A DNA stretch of 64,000 nucleotides. Source: CAKZLS01 sp963771545. GTDB lineage: Bacteria; Pseudomonadota; Alphaproteobacteria; Rhodospirillales; Defluviicoccaceae. Positions 26,412 to 35,784 of the stretch are shown piece after piece. The stretch covers positions 887,936-951,935 of the forward strand of contig CAVYTX010000003.1 of assembly GCA_963771545.1 (NCBI GenBank). Direction: 5' to 3'. The notes beneath the pieces are model-generated. The model worked only from the letters and a program-made list of their open reading frames with translations. It did not search any database and had not been told where the DNA came from. Each line of letters begins with the position of its first letter. Positions within the stretch are counted from its first letter, which is position 1. The position numbers and the translations under genes were made by a program.

Positions 26412-27038
26412 GGCGCGCAATGGGCCGAAACGCCAAATCCGGTTCTGACGACACGTGTCGTCAAAAAAAGCCCGAAAATGACGACATTTTTCGCGAAAAA
26501 GACAACTCTTGACGACTTGACATCTGCTAAGTGCTTGATTTCATTGGCCCGAATTAAAAGGGCTTAAAATGTCGTCATTTGTCATCATTTGTCGTCAAAA
26601 AAGTTTAGAACCCATTGATATTAAATGTACATTCAAGAGCGCTTATTCTTGTAGCGCAACGACGTAAGGTATTGAAAACAAACAAAACACGGCGTTGCGG
26701 AGCCGGATCGTTCCGCTTTCGATGTCGTCATTTGTCGTCATATCGGACCGTTCGTTCCAGTTAACGAACCCCGCCCGATCCGGTGCTCGGAACAAAAATA
26801 TTTAGGAATGTTATCTGATTCTTGAGCGAATTTCAATGGCTGGTGCTGGGTCTGCCGACTGCTTAACAGCGGCCGCACGCGCCGTCGCATCAATGGGGGA
26901 GGTCTTAGCCAAATTCGGACGCCCTAGTTTGTTGGTGCAGCCCTTCCCGTGTGGCATGCATAAGCTGTCACAAAATAACGCGTTGTGGCGCAATGACCGA
27001 AACTCGACTTTATGGCGAGAGTTCGCTAAACGGATGGT
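26412..27038. other. Long gene-free, less GC-rich region
   Basis: About 630 bp after argE with no credible gene. It holds the octamer array and palindromes described separately. The remaining right part (26745-27038) shows no clear coding, RNA or promoter structure, and an ATG-started frame at 26836-27075 has no family-like character. Confidence 0.5.
26446..26740. repeat. TGACGACA palindrome and phased TGTCGTCA octamer array
   Basis: An 18-bp perfect palindrome TGACGACACGTGTCGTCA (26446-26463) is followed by TGACGACA at 26479, TGACGACT at 26510, then TGTCGTCA at 26570, TGTCATCA at 26580 and TGTCGTCA at 26590 (exact 10-bp spacing), and two more TGTCGTCA at 26723 and 26733 (again 10 bp). A second palindrome TTTTTCGCGAAAAA lies at 26487-26500. 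Ten-base spacing puts copies on one face of the helix, typical of cooperative operators or iterons. Confidence 0.75.
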
Positions 27039-27636
27039 ATGGAGTGGCTCACCCCTCTCTTCCCAGTCACAGTGATCGCGGCCATCGTTCTCTTCGTGAT
27101 TAAGGAAGTTGTCGAAGGCGTTAGGCGGAGGCGAGCCAACGATCGGAAAGGACGTGCTTTCCGAATATTGCTAGCGCGTGAGTGTGAACTCAACCACTGG
27201 ACCTACAAACGGCTCAGGGAAGCCATTCTCATAGTCCAGGAAAATTTTGAGAAGGGAGTATCGGCAAAGTACGCGATCGAGCGGCGACCGACAGGCGATG
27301 AAGTTTTTGTGCACCTACGCGAAGGCGCATTGGGAGGCTCGTGGCCCCTGCCGACAGTGCGTATCGACTTAACTGAGCAACGCAATGCTCGACGTTGCTA
27401 TCCTGGATAGATCACTGTTTACTCTTTTGGAGGCTGCGTACGATTCCGCCCTTGAAATGAGACATTTGCGAGAGAGCCTGATAAATTTCATTGAGACCGA
27501 CCAAGAACATGTCAAGAAGTATTTTGAGACCTTTCCAGAATACGCTTTGTCGAACTTGCCCGAAATACTCACTAGCCTGGACAACCTGTACAAGGAGTGC
27601 ACAGGCGATGATCTGAAGTTTATTCGATTACGCTAG
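27039..27636 (+). pseudogene. Hypothetical membrane-anchored protein, frameshifted
   Basis: Two overlapping frames read as one protein: MEWLTPLFPVTVIAAIVLFV (N-terminal membrane helix), a basic segment (GVRRRRANDRKGRAFRIL), a helical middle, then after a shift near 27385 LDVAILDRSLFTLLEAAYDS, RESLINFIETDQEHV and PEILTSLDNLYKECTG. About 195 residues in all. The layout (one membrane helix, then a soluble helical domain) resembles uncharacterised proteins of proteobacteria. Composition is less GC-rich than the chromosome around it. Confidence 0.55.
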
Positions 27637-28049
27637 CACCTGTTGTCAATTCGAATGCCTTCCAAGGGTTGGAATGTCTGAACCGGGTCAAAACCTCCCC
27701 TACTTGCCACGCCAATTCAACTTCCGCTGCCGATGGTCAAGCCGACGAAGTCCATCGGAAGGCGACTCACGGATCTCGGGCTCCCGTTTGTTTAGAGACA
27801 ACGAGAGAAGAAAGGGTGTCAAATTTAAGTTGAAAAACAAATAGTGATGCAATGGTGTCAGATTCAGTTGAAAAACAAATGACTCTGAACCCTTGATTTC
27901 TCGGTGCGGCCTTCGGACAATCGGATTATGGCCACGTCCAGCCCACCATTCTGGGTTCCCTATTATCAGCACCGTCAAAGACTGCATGCGCCAACTTGTC
28001 GCGAAATTCGGGGGAAAGCTCTAATTCCAGTAAGTTTGGCGACCTTTCT
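27637..28049. repeat. Transposon-type repeat fragments
   Basis: No gene. A 40-bp-period direct repeat, GTGTCAAATTTAAGTTGAAA near 27815 and GTGTCAGATTCAGTTGAAAA near 27855, leads into AAATGACTCTGAACCCTTG. Related strings occur at 29236-29271, 54004-54054 and 59358-59381. Such GGGTCAGAGTCATTTG/AAAAC strings commonly flank REP-associated tyrosine transposase genes; no transposase remains here. Confidence 0.5.
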
Positions 28050-28531
28050 CTAATCGAATAAGGAAGCGGCGGAAATCAGCATGGATCTATTGATATTACT
28101 CAAACGCCGATAATCGGGTACCAAGCATACAAATAAGTCATCTTGATCCGTAGGGCCAGTAAATACCGACGCAAAACAAAACCATTCGTTTTGATCAAAC
28201 CTAATTTTGGGAACTGCTGGTCTGTCACTTGTTTCGATTATGGGTGGGACATAGTCGGTATTCTCACGGATTATTTGATACGTACTGTTTCCCTTATTCT
28301 GAAGTTCGACCGACCGCACAAAGAGGTGGTGATCATGTAGTGCATTTTCAGCATTTTGATGGGTTTGATGTTGGCCTCTTGGCGTTTGTTTTGAAAAGTT
28401 ACCTCTGCAATCACGTATAAAATATTGTTGAGTTTTTGAAATCGGCCTTCCACAAAAGTTGTTATTTCGAAGCCGCCCCCCAATATTCGTGAAGTCGTCC
28501 CTCCCCTGAAGAGACCTCTTGTGCGAGGAAT
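28050..28531 (-). pseudogene. Out-of-frame 3' part of the low-GC hypothetical gene
   Basis: Two minus-strand frames continue the gene at 28532-29143 after further shifts: GGGFEITTFVEGRFQKLNNI, LYVIAEVTFQNKRQEANIKP, then VELQNKGNSTYQIIRENTDY, VPPIIETSDRPAVPKIRFDQ and DDLFVCLVPDYRRL. Between the frames, KGDFANQSIREITRTFLTIG bridges smoothly from the upstream piece. The breaks fall at an A-run and a six-G run. If repaired, the whole would be one protein of about 360 residues. Confidence 0.5.
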
Positions 28532-29143
28532 TTACCGATCGTGAGGAAAGTTCGTGTGATCTCGCGAATTGACTGATTTGCGAAATCTCCTTTTGTCGCT
28601 GACCAACTTCATCGTGCCCGCAACCTCAACGTAGGATGGCGCGCCACTGCCCAACGCAATCACTTGCTCAAATAAGGGAAAATCATAGTTTGCCGGTGGT
28701 CGAGGATTACGCTCGGAAGAAATAAAGGTTATTGCGCCAGTTTGTCGTCCATCTATAATGTTGATATACGCCACAAAAACATCAAAATGGCCAAGGCCCG
28801 CTTTCGTATCTTCATCATTCAAATAAGCTTCGATTAATTCCATAAAGTCGTTTGGACTATATATGTTTTTTTTATTGTATAGCTCGCCTAGGTATTTTGC
28901 AAAATCTCGATAGTAAATTTTCGTGCCGGAAGCCGCTACGGCGAGATTACTATTAAGGATAGCGACTTTTTGACCCAGGCCAAATATTTTGTGTTCTGTA
29001 TTGTTAAGAACGACACCCCCAGATATCCCAATTGTGGGCAAGTTAAAGTCATTGACTGAGTTTATTGTAGTAGAAATGATGATGTCAGAAACGAAAACTA
29101 GGCGAGCGCCGTCGCCGAAACCATGATAGGCGATTAGGGTCAT
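28532..29143 (-). CDS. Low-GC hypothetical protein, possibly Ntn-hydrolase-like, C-terminally truncated
   Basis: 203 residues. It starts MTLIAYHGFGDGARLVFVSD, a pattern (Met-Thr then beta strands and an Asp) seen in proteasome-type Ntn hydrolases, where Thr2 becomes the nucleophile. Further core: HKIFGLGQKVAILNSNLAVA, SGTKIYYRDFAKYLGEL, FDVFVAYINIIDGRQTGAIT. This reading is tentative. The end (KSVNSRDHTNFPHDR) comes from a frameshift; the true frame continues toward 28050. AT-rich codon use differs sharply from neighbours, suggesting transfer. Confidence 0.55.
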   Translation of the reverse strand: MTLIAYHGFGDGARLVFVSDIIISTTINSVNDFNLPTIGISGGVVLNNTEHKIFGLGQKVAILNSNLAVAASGTKIYYRDFAKYLGELYNKKNIYSPNDFMELIEAYLNDEDTKAGLGHFDVFVAYINIIDGRQTGAITFISSERNPRPPANYDFPLFEQVIALGSGAPSYVEVAGTMKLVSDKRRFRKSVNSRDHTNFPHDR

Positions 29144-29553
29144 CCATCACTCCCGGGACGCGGGTTGTGTGACTACTTGGCGTCCAATCGCGCAAACTCC
29201 TCAGTTTACATCGTCTCTTGAACAAGGCCTTATTTACGTGAAAAACAAAGGACTCTGACCCCTTGATTTCCATTCCCCGACGCATCACCGTGAACATGAA
29301 AAACGCGCTTCGCCAAATCCAAACCAGTGGTGCTAATCTGCATGACGGACGGCTCCTCTCCGAGCGGTCGATGATGACAACCACCTTATGGCACTTCGAT
29401 GCCGGTGAGCAGGGTCCGTCCACCCCATCATATTGGAACGGCCGTTCCCGTTAGCACATTCCGCCTCACCGGTCTCCGGACGGACCGGGATTGGAAAATT
29501 AATCGATAGCGGGCAAAGTATCAATCCGGGATCCCGGTTGAACGGAGCGAACA
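29144..29553. other. Gene-free stretch with a transposon-type repeat
   Basis: About 410 bp. It holds GTGAAAAACAAAGGACTCTG followed by ACCCCTTGATTTCC (29238-29271), related to the repeats at 27.8, 54.0 and 59.36 kb. The rest (29280-29550) returns to chromosomal composition and should contain the promoter of the next gene; no defined motif seen. Confidence 0.4.
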
Positions 29554-30784
29554 ATGAACGACCCTCGTGAGACGGCGTTTGAGATCATCTTGTGGGGCGC
29601 CACAAGTTTTGTTGGGAAGGTTGACCGCCGAGTTTCTGATGGAGCGTCACGGCGCCGGTGGCGGGGTGCGCTGGGCCATCGGCGGACGCAGCCAATCCAG
29701 GCTTGACGCTCTCAAGGCGGAACTCGGCGCGAGCGCGGCGGATCTGCCGACGATTGTCGGAGACGCCCATGATACCGCGTTCCTGGACCGGATGGCGCGG
29801 ATGACCAAGGTCGTCGCGACGACCGTTGGTCCGTACATGACCTACGGCAAGGACCTGGTCCAGGCCTGCGTGACCGCCGGGACGGATTATTGCGACCTGA
29901 CCGGGGAGATCGCCTTCGTCCGGGAGATGAGGGACCTGCACGCGGACGCCGCCGAGGCGAGCGGTGCCCGAATCGTGCACTGTTGCGGCTTTGATTCCAT
30001 TCCGTCCGATCTCGGTGTCTTTTTCCTCAACAGGGCGTCGAACGAGCGCCACGGGGAAGGGGTGAAATCCGTCTCGGCGCGCGTTCACGCGATGAAAGGC
30101 GCGCTCAGCGGCGGCACCATCGCCAGTTTCGCCGGGTCGCTGGCTCGGGCGAAAGCGGATCCAACCTTCGCCCGGATCCTGAAAGACCCGTACGCCATTT
30201 GCCCGGCGGGCCGCCGCGGTGGTCCCCGACAGCCGGACTGGGCCACGGTGAGTTACGATGAACGAACGAAGTCCTGGCTGACCCCCTTTCTGATGGCGCC
30301 CGTGAACACCCGCGTCGTGCACGCGACAAACGCCATTCTGGACTTTCCGTACACACCCGATTTTCTCTACGACGAGAGAATGGTCGCTCGGAACGCGATC
30401 GCGGCCCATGGCATCCGCGCCGGCCTGTTCTTGGGTTTAAGCGCCCTATCCGTTCCGATGATCCGGTCGTTGCTGACCTCGCTTTTTCTGCCGAAACCCG
30501 GCGAGGGCCCGGCGCGGGCTTCGCGGGAGGCGGGCTTTTTCGACCTCCGGTTTTACGGGGAAAGCGTGAATGGCGAGCGCGTGAGCGCAAGGGTCGCGGG
30601 CGATCGGGATCCCGGATACGGGTCCACATCGAAAATGTTTGGCGAGGCCGCCTTGTGTCTTGCGCGCGATATTCCGAAGTCCGACGTTCGCGGCGGGTTC
30701 TGGACACCCGCTTCGGCCATGGGCCGGCATCTCGTGGACCGGCTGGCCGCGCACGCGGGCCTGACTTTCGAAATCATGGATTAA
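29554..30784 (+). pseudogene. Saccharopine dehydrogenase/trans-acting enoyl reductase-like protein, frameshifted
   Basis: ATG 29554 has GGAG upstream and reads TAFEIILWGATSFVGK, the Rossmann start of this family. One extra base near 29620 (GGGAAGGTTGACC) shifts the frame. The rest reads LTAEFLMERHG, GGVRWAIGGRSQSRLDALKA, VVATTVGPYMTYGKDLVQAC, GTDYCDLTGEIAFVREM and CCGFDSIPSDLGVFFLN. Removing one base gives 409 codons, the usual family length. Relatives act in lipid synthesis (mycobacterial trans-acting enoyl reductase); substrate here unknown. The last bases overlap the end of the RTX frame on the other strand. Confidence 0.85.
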
Positions 30785-33700
30785 TGCCAACGGTCACAGG
30801 TCGTTATCAATGATCGTTGGTAATACCTGAGCGGCGATCGCCCGGCATGGATCAAAAGTAGAAAAAATCCGCGTCGTCCAAGGCCGGTGTCGTTCTCCAC
30901 GGTGATCTGTCCGCCGCCCACGGCGATGACCGTATGTCCGCCGGCGATGGTGATGTCCGCGTCGGCGTCGTCGAGCACGCCGCTGCCGTCGGTGTCGAGA
31001 GCGGCGAAGTGGGCGACCAGGCCGAAGGCGAAGCCGATCCGATCGCCGGCGCCGTAATCGGTGATGGTCTGATTGCCGAGCGCTCCCGAGAACACGAAAC
31101 GGTCGTTGTCCGCGCCTCCCGTCAGGGTATCGACCCCAAGCCCGCCGGCAAGGGTGTCGTCGCCGCTGCCGCCAACGAGCGCGTCGTCGCCATCTCCGCC
31201 CACGAGCGAGTCGTTGCCGCCGCCGCCATCGATCGCATTGCCGCCGGTATCGCCGGTCAGGATGTCGCCGTGATCGGATCCGGTCAGGTTTTCAATGCCG
31301 CTGAGGGTATCGCCGGCGGCATGGCCGCCGCTGTATGTTCCGGTCAGAAGATCGACGTTGACCGCCGCGTCGGAACCGGCATAGGACGCGAGGTCGTTGC
31401 CGTCGCCGCCGACGAGGGTGTCGGCCCCGGACCAGCCGATCAGGACGTCATCGCCACCGCCGCCGTCGATCGAATTGTCGCCGGTATCGCCGGCCAGGGT
31501 ATCGCCGTGGCCGGATCCGGTCAGGTGCTCGACGCCGCCAAGGGTGTCGCCCGCGGCATGGCCGCCACCATGGGTTCCGGTCAGAAGATCGACGTTCACC
31601 GCGGCGTCGGAGCCGGCGTAGGACGCGGTGTCTTCTCCGGCGCCCCCGATCAGGGAATCGGCGCCGGACCACCCTATCAATACGTCATCGCCTTCGCCGC
31701 CATCGAGGGAGTTGCCGCCCGTATCGCCGGCGAGGGTGTCGCCATGGTCGGATCCGGTCAGGTTCTCGACGCCGCCGAGGGTGTCGCCGGCGGCATGGCC
31801 TCCGCTCGCCGTGCCGGCCTGGAGGTCGACGTCGACCGCCGCGTCGGAGCCCGTGTAGGAGGCGGTGTCGTTACCGAAACCGCCGATCAGCGAATCGCTT
31901 CCCGAACCGCCGATCAAAAGGTCGTCGCTGGCGCCGCCATCGAGCACGTTGCCGCCGCCGTCGCCGACGAGGGTGTCGGCGTACAGGGTGCCGAGCACGT
32001 TTTCGATGCCCACGAGCACATCGCCTTCGGCATGGCCGCCAATTCCGATGCCGGCGCCGAGGTGAATGTTCACGCCCGCGCCGGATCCGAAATAGGATGC
32101 CGAGTCCGAACCGGCGCCGCCCAGGAGGGTGTCGGCGCCGCCGGCGCCTCTGAGCCAGTCGTCGCCGCCGCCGCCGCTGAGCACATTGCCGCCGTGGTCG
32201 CCGGTCAGGGTGTCGCCGTATTCGGAGCCGTCCAGGTTTTCGATGCCGCCGAGGATGTCGCCGCCGGCGTGACCGCCGCTGTTGACATTGGTGAGGAGGT
32301 TGACGACCACCGCTACGTTGGATCCGGCGTAGGAGGCGGTGTCATTACCGCCGCCGCCCACCAGGGCGTCGGCTCCCAAGCCGCCGATCAAGACATCGTC
32401 GCCGGCGCCGCCGTCGAGGGCGTTGCCGCCATCGTCGCCGGTCAGGGTGTCGCCGTGATCCGATCCGGTCAGGTTCTCGATGCCCGCGAGCACATCGCCT
32501 TCGGCATGGCCGCCGGCGGCGGTTCCGGCCAGAAGGTTGACGTCGACCGCGGCGTCCGAACCCCGGTAGGACGCGGTGTCGTCGCCGGCGCCGCCCGCCA
32601 GGGAATCGCCGCCGTCGTTGCCGATCAGCACGTCGTCGCCCATGCCGCCGTCGAGAACATTGCCGCCGCCATCGCCGGTGAGGGTATCGCCGTGATCGGA
32701 GCCGATCAGGTTCTCAACGCCGCTAAGTGTGTCGCCCGCGGCATGACCGCCGCTACCGGCGCCGGCGTCCAGGTCGACGTCGACGCCGGCGTTCGACCCG
32801 GCGTAGGACGCGGTGTCGATGCCGTCGCCGCCGAGCAGCGAATCGGCGCCCGCGCCACCGGACAAAACGTCGTCGCCGCCGCCGCCGTCGAGGGCATTGC
32901 CGCCGGCGTCGCCGGTCAGGGTGTCGCCGTGAGCGGAGCCCGTCAGGTTTTCGATGCCGTCGAGCGTGTCCCCGGCGGCGTGTCCGCCTGTATGAATACC
33001 GGTCTGAAGATTGACGTTCACCGCCGCGTCCGAACCGTCATAGGAAGCCGTGTCGCCGCCGTCGCCGCCCGCCAGCGAGTCGGCGCCGCCGTTGCCCATC
33101 AGCACGTCGTCGCCGGCGCCGCCGTCGAGGACATTGCCGCCGCCGTCGCCGGCGAGCGTGTCGTCGTGGTCGGAGCCCGTCAGATTTTCGATACCGGCGA
33201 GGGTGTCGCCGGCGGCGTGGCCGCCGCTGGGGGTTCCGGTCTGGAGATCGACGTTCACGGCCGCGTTGGAACCGGCGTAGGAGGCGGTGTCGCTTCCGGC
33301 GCCCCCCACCAGCGAGTTGGCCCCGGCGAGGCCGATCAGCACGTCGTCGCCGTCGCCGCCGTCGAGGACATTGCCGCCGCCGTCGCCGATGAGCGTGTCG
33401 TCATGGTCCGATCCGACAAGGTGCTCGACGCCGCTCAGGGTATCGCCGGCGGCGTGTCCGCCGGCGCCGGTGCCGGCGGCCAGGCTGACGGACACACCGG
33501 CGTCGGAGCCGGCATAGGACGCGGTGTCGCTTCCGGTTCCGCCGAGCATCGAATCGGCGCCCGGCCCGCCGACCAAGGAGTTGTCGCCGGTTCCGCCGCT
33601 GAGGGTGTCGTCGCCGTCGTTGCCGATCAGGGTATCGTCGCCGCCGACACCCGCGATCCGATCGTCGCCGGCGAGGCCGTCGATCGAATCATCGGCGCCG

Positions 33701-35784
33701 TTTTCGCCGACGATCACGTCGTCGCCGGCGGTCTCCGTCCCCACGTTCACACCGAGGTAGGTGGCGAGAGTCGCGCTTCCTTCGAAATCCGTGGGCAGGT
33801 CGATCGGCAAACCCCACGCCTCGAGGATTTCGATCGGTTTGCCTCGGAAGAACCGGGAGAGAGTGAGAGATCCTCCCGCCTGGAAATTGAAGATCAAGTC
33901 ATCGCCGATCCTCTCGACCAGGGTGACCTCGACGAACGGATCGGCGCCCTCGAACCGCAGGGTGTCCAGTCCGCGATAATCCTTGATGACGTCGTGATCG
34001 CCGAGCGGCCCGGAAATCAAATAGAGATCGTCCCCGGAGCCACCTTTTAATGTGTCGTTTCCGGCTCCTCCATCAATCGTGTCGTTGCCGCCCCCCGCCG
34101 CCAACCGGTTGTCGCCGGCATTGCCGGTGAGGCGATTGTCGAGGGCGTTGCCGGTTCCGTTGATGTCATCGGCGCCGGTCAGCTCCAGATGCTCTAGCGT
34201 GGCGGCGAGGGTATAATGGACCGCGCTTTTCACTTCGTCGATGCCGCCGCTCAAAGCTTCGATCACGGTGTCGCCGCGGTCGTCCACCACGTAGGTATCG
34301 TCGCCGAGGCCGCCGACCAGCCGGTCGCGTCCGGCGCCGCCGTCGAGCACGTTGGCGCCGTCGTTGCCTTTCAGCACATTGTTGCCGGCGTTTCCGGTGC
34401 CGTCGATATCGCCGGTTCCGGTCAGGTTCAGGCGTTCGACGTGGGCCGAGAGCGCGTGACTGACGGAGCTTTCGACGACGTCGTAGCCGCCTTTTTCGGC
34501 CTCGATCACCGTGTCGCCGGCGTCGTCCAACATGTAGGTGTCGTTGCCGGTCCCGCCGGTCATGGTATCGGCGCCCGCGCCGCCGTCGATATGATTGGAT
34601 TTGGCGTTGCCCGCCAGCCAATCGCCGAAGCCGCCGCCGATGAGGCGTTCGATGCGGGTCAGGGTATCGGTTCCCGCGCCGCCGGTGTTCTGAGCCCCGC
34701 TCAGAGCCAGATCCACGGTCACCGCGCCGACGGCGCCGGCGTAGGACGCGCAGTCCGCGCCGCGAGATCCATCAAGAACGTCGTCGCCGTCTCCACCGGC
34801 TAGGGTGTCGTTGCCGCCGCCGCCCCTGAGCGTGTCGTCGCCGTCGCCGCCATCGAGAGTGTTCGCGAGGCCGTTGCCGATGATCTGGTTGTCCAGGGCG
34901 TTGCCGGCTCCGGCGGCGGCCCTGTCGACCAGTGTCAGATGCTCCACATGGGCGCCCAGCGTGTAATCGATCGCACTCTTGACGGTGTCGTTGCCCTCGG
35001 AGGCGGCTTCGGTCACCACGTCGCTGGCGTCGTCCACCACATAGAGGTCGTCACCGTCGTCACCCGCCATGATGTCGGCGCCGCGCTTGCCGTTGAGGAC
35101 ATTGTTGCCGATGTTTCCGGTAAGGTGGTTGTCGAGGGCATTGCCGCCGCCATTGATGTCGGCGGTGCCAGTGAGAACGAGGTCTTCGACGTGCATACCC
35201 AGCGACAAGGAGAACGAACTCTCGATGCAGTCGATTCCCCCGTCCGCTCTCTCGATCACTCGGTCACCGCGACTGTCGAAAATGTAAGTGTCGTCGCCGA
35301 GGCCGCCGATCAAAAGGTCGCCGCCCGTTCCGCCGTCCAGCACGTCGGCTCCGTCGCCACCCATGATCCTGTCGTTGCCGCCGCCGCCGGCGAGGGTATC
35401 GGCGCCGTCGAAGCCCATCATCACGTCTTTCCGGCCGTTGCCGGTCAGCGAATCGTTTCCGGAAAAGACCTGGGAAAGGAAGCCGCCGGTATCGTTCGCG
35501 AGGCCGAATTCCTCGAACGCCGTCCAGGACATGGCGAAACCGGAGATTGTGAATCGCGGAATTCCGTCTCTGATTTCCGATAAACTCGTGACGGTTCCGA
35601 GTTCGGGCGCGCCGCCGCCGTCGGGCACGAAGCCGTTGCCCGTCAGACGCCGAATAACGTTTCCGTCGTTGAAATAAAAATCTACCTGTGTTGGAGTGGT
35701 CTCAACGTATTCATAGTCGAAAATTCTTCCGATTTTGAAAAAATCGGCACGGAATGTGCCTAAATTTACATTCAAAACTGCCAT
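30781..35784 (-). CDS. Large RTX (calcium-binding repeat) secreted protein
   Basis: 1,667 codons, ATG 35784 with GGAG eight bases upstream. Residues 1-110 are a non-repeat N-terminus with no Sec signal. Then come RTX nonapeptide blocks (GNDRIMGGDGADVLDGG) alternating with YVVDD/YIFDSRGDRVIERADG segments, a linker (about 600-680), and ten 79-residue units (NVLDGG, DTASYAGSDAAVNVDL, GGHAAGDTLSGIENL). RTX repeats fold on Ca2+ outside the cell after type I secretion. The natural C-terminus appears to be TGLDDADFFYF ending at 30852; an extra base near 30880 makes the present frame run on to 30781. No type I secretion genes are nearby. Confidence 0.9.
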   Translation of the reverse strand: MAVLNVNLGTFRADFFKIGRIFDYEYVETTPTQVDFYFNDGNVIRRLTGNGFVPDGGGAPELGTVTSLSEIRDGIPRFTISGFAMSWTAFEEFGLANDTGGFLSQVFSGNDSLTGNGRKDVMMGFDGADTLAGGGGNDRIMGGDGADVLDGGTGGDLLIGGLGDDTYIFDSRGDRVIERADGGIDCIESSFSLSLGMHVEDLVLTGTADINGGGNALDNHLTGNIGNNVLNGKRGADIMAGDDGDDLYVVDDASDVVTEAASEGNDTVKSAIDYTLGAHVEHLTLVDRAAAGAGNALDNQIIGNGLANTLDGGDGDDTLRGGGGNDTLAGGDGDDVLDGSRGADCASYAGAVGAVTVDLALSGAQNTGGAGTDTLTRIERLIGGGFGDWLAGNAKSNHIDGGAGADTMTGGTGNDTYMLDDAGDTVIEAEKGGYDVVESSVSHALSAHVERLNLTGTGDIDGTGNAGNNVLKGNDGANVLDGGAGRDRLVGGLGDDTYVVDDRGDTVIEALSGGIDEVKSAVHYTLAATLEHLELTGADDINGTGNALDNRLTGNAGDNRLAAGGGNDTIDGGAGNDTLKGGSGDDLYLISGPLGDHDVIKDYRGLDTLRFEGADPFVEVTLVERIGDDLIFNFQAGGSLTLSRFFRGKPIEILEAWGLPIDLPTDFEGSATLATYLGVNVGTETAGDDVIVGENGADDSIDGLAGDDRIAGVGGDDTLIGNDGDDTLSGGTGDNSLVGGPGADSMLGGTGSDTASYAGSDAGVSVSLAAGTGAGGHAAGDTLSGVEHLVGSDHDDTLIGDGGGNVLDGGDGDDVLIGLAGANSLVGGAGSDTASYAGSNAAVNVDLQTGTPSGGHAAGDTLAGIENLTGSDHDDTLAGDGGGNVLDGGAGDDVLMGNGGADSLAGGDGGDTASYDGSDAAVNVNLQTGIHTGGHAAGDTLDGIENLTGSAHGDTLTGDAGGNALDGGGGDDVLSGGAGADSLLGGDGIDTASYAGSNAGVDVDLDAGAGSGGHAAGDTLSGVENLIGSDHGDTLTGDGGGNVLDGGMGDDVLIGNDGGDSLAGGAGDDTASYRGSDAAVDVNLLAGTAAGGHAEGDVLAGIENLTGSDHGDTLTGDDGGNALDGGAGDDVLIGGLGADALVGGGGNDTASYAGSNVAVVVNLLTNVNSGGHAGGDILGGIENLDGSEYGDTLTGDHGGNVLSGGGGDDWLRGAGGADTLLGGAGSDSASYFGSGAGVNIHLGAGIGIGGHAEGDVLVGIENVLGTLYADTLVGDGGGNVLDGGASDDLLIGGSGSDSLIGGFGNDTASYTGSDAAVDVDLQAGTASGGHAAGDTLGGVENLTGSDHGDTLAGDTGGNSLDGGEGDDVLIGWSGADSLIGGAGEDTASYAGSDAAVNVDLLTGTHGGGHAAGDTLGGVEHLTGSGHGDTLAGDTGDNSIDGGGGDDVLIGWSGADTLVGGDGNDLASYAGSDAAVNVDLLTGTYSGGHAAGDTLSGIENLTGSDHGDILTGDTGGNAIDGGGGNDSLVGGDGDDALVGGSGDDTLAGGLGVDTLTGGADNDRFVFSGALGNQTITDYGAGDRIGFAFGLVAHFAALDTDGSGVLDDADADITIAGGHTVIAVGGGQITVENDTGLGRRGFFLLLIHAGRSPLRYYQRSLITTCDRWH
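31290..33660 (-). repeat. Ten tandem 237-bp (79-residue) units inside the RTX gene
   Basis: Each unit encodes RTX nonapeptides followed by DTASYxGSxAAVxVxLxxG, GGHAAGDTLxGIENLxGSDH and GDTLxGDxGGN. Starts of successive units (for example the complements of GACGCGAGGTCG near 31387 and GACGCGGTGTCTTC near 31624) are 237 bp apart. An eleventh, diverged unit (CASYAGAVGAVTVDLALSGA) lies nearer the N-terminus. Confidence 0.85.

Noticed and set aside
26836..27075. 79-codon frame starting MAGAGSADCLTAAARA
   Set aside because: No family character, no ribosome site, overlaps the start of the better-supported gene at 27039.
27700..27987. 95-codon minus-strand frame with EIKGSESFVFQLNLT
   Set aside because: The string is the translation of a transposon-flank repeat that recurs at 29.2 kb; not a gene.
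31290..33660. 237-bp repeats considered as a mobile or satellite array
   Set aside because: They keep one open reading frame with conserved RTX residues, so they are protein-coding repeats.
30934..34050. 1,038-codon Ala/Val/Gly-rich frame on the plus strand opposite the RTX gene
   Set aside because: A mirror of the repetitive, GC-rich RTX coding sequence; the minus strand has true RTX motifs and a ribosome site.
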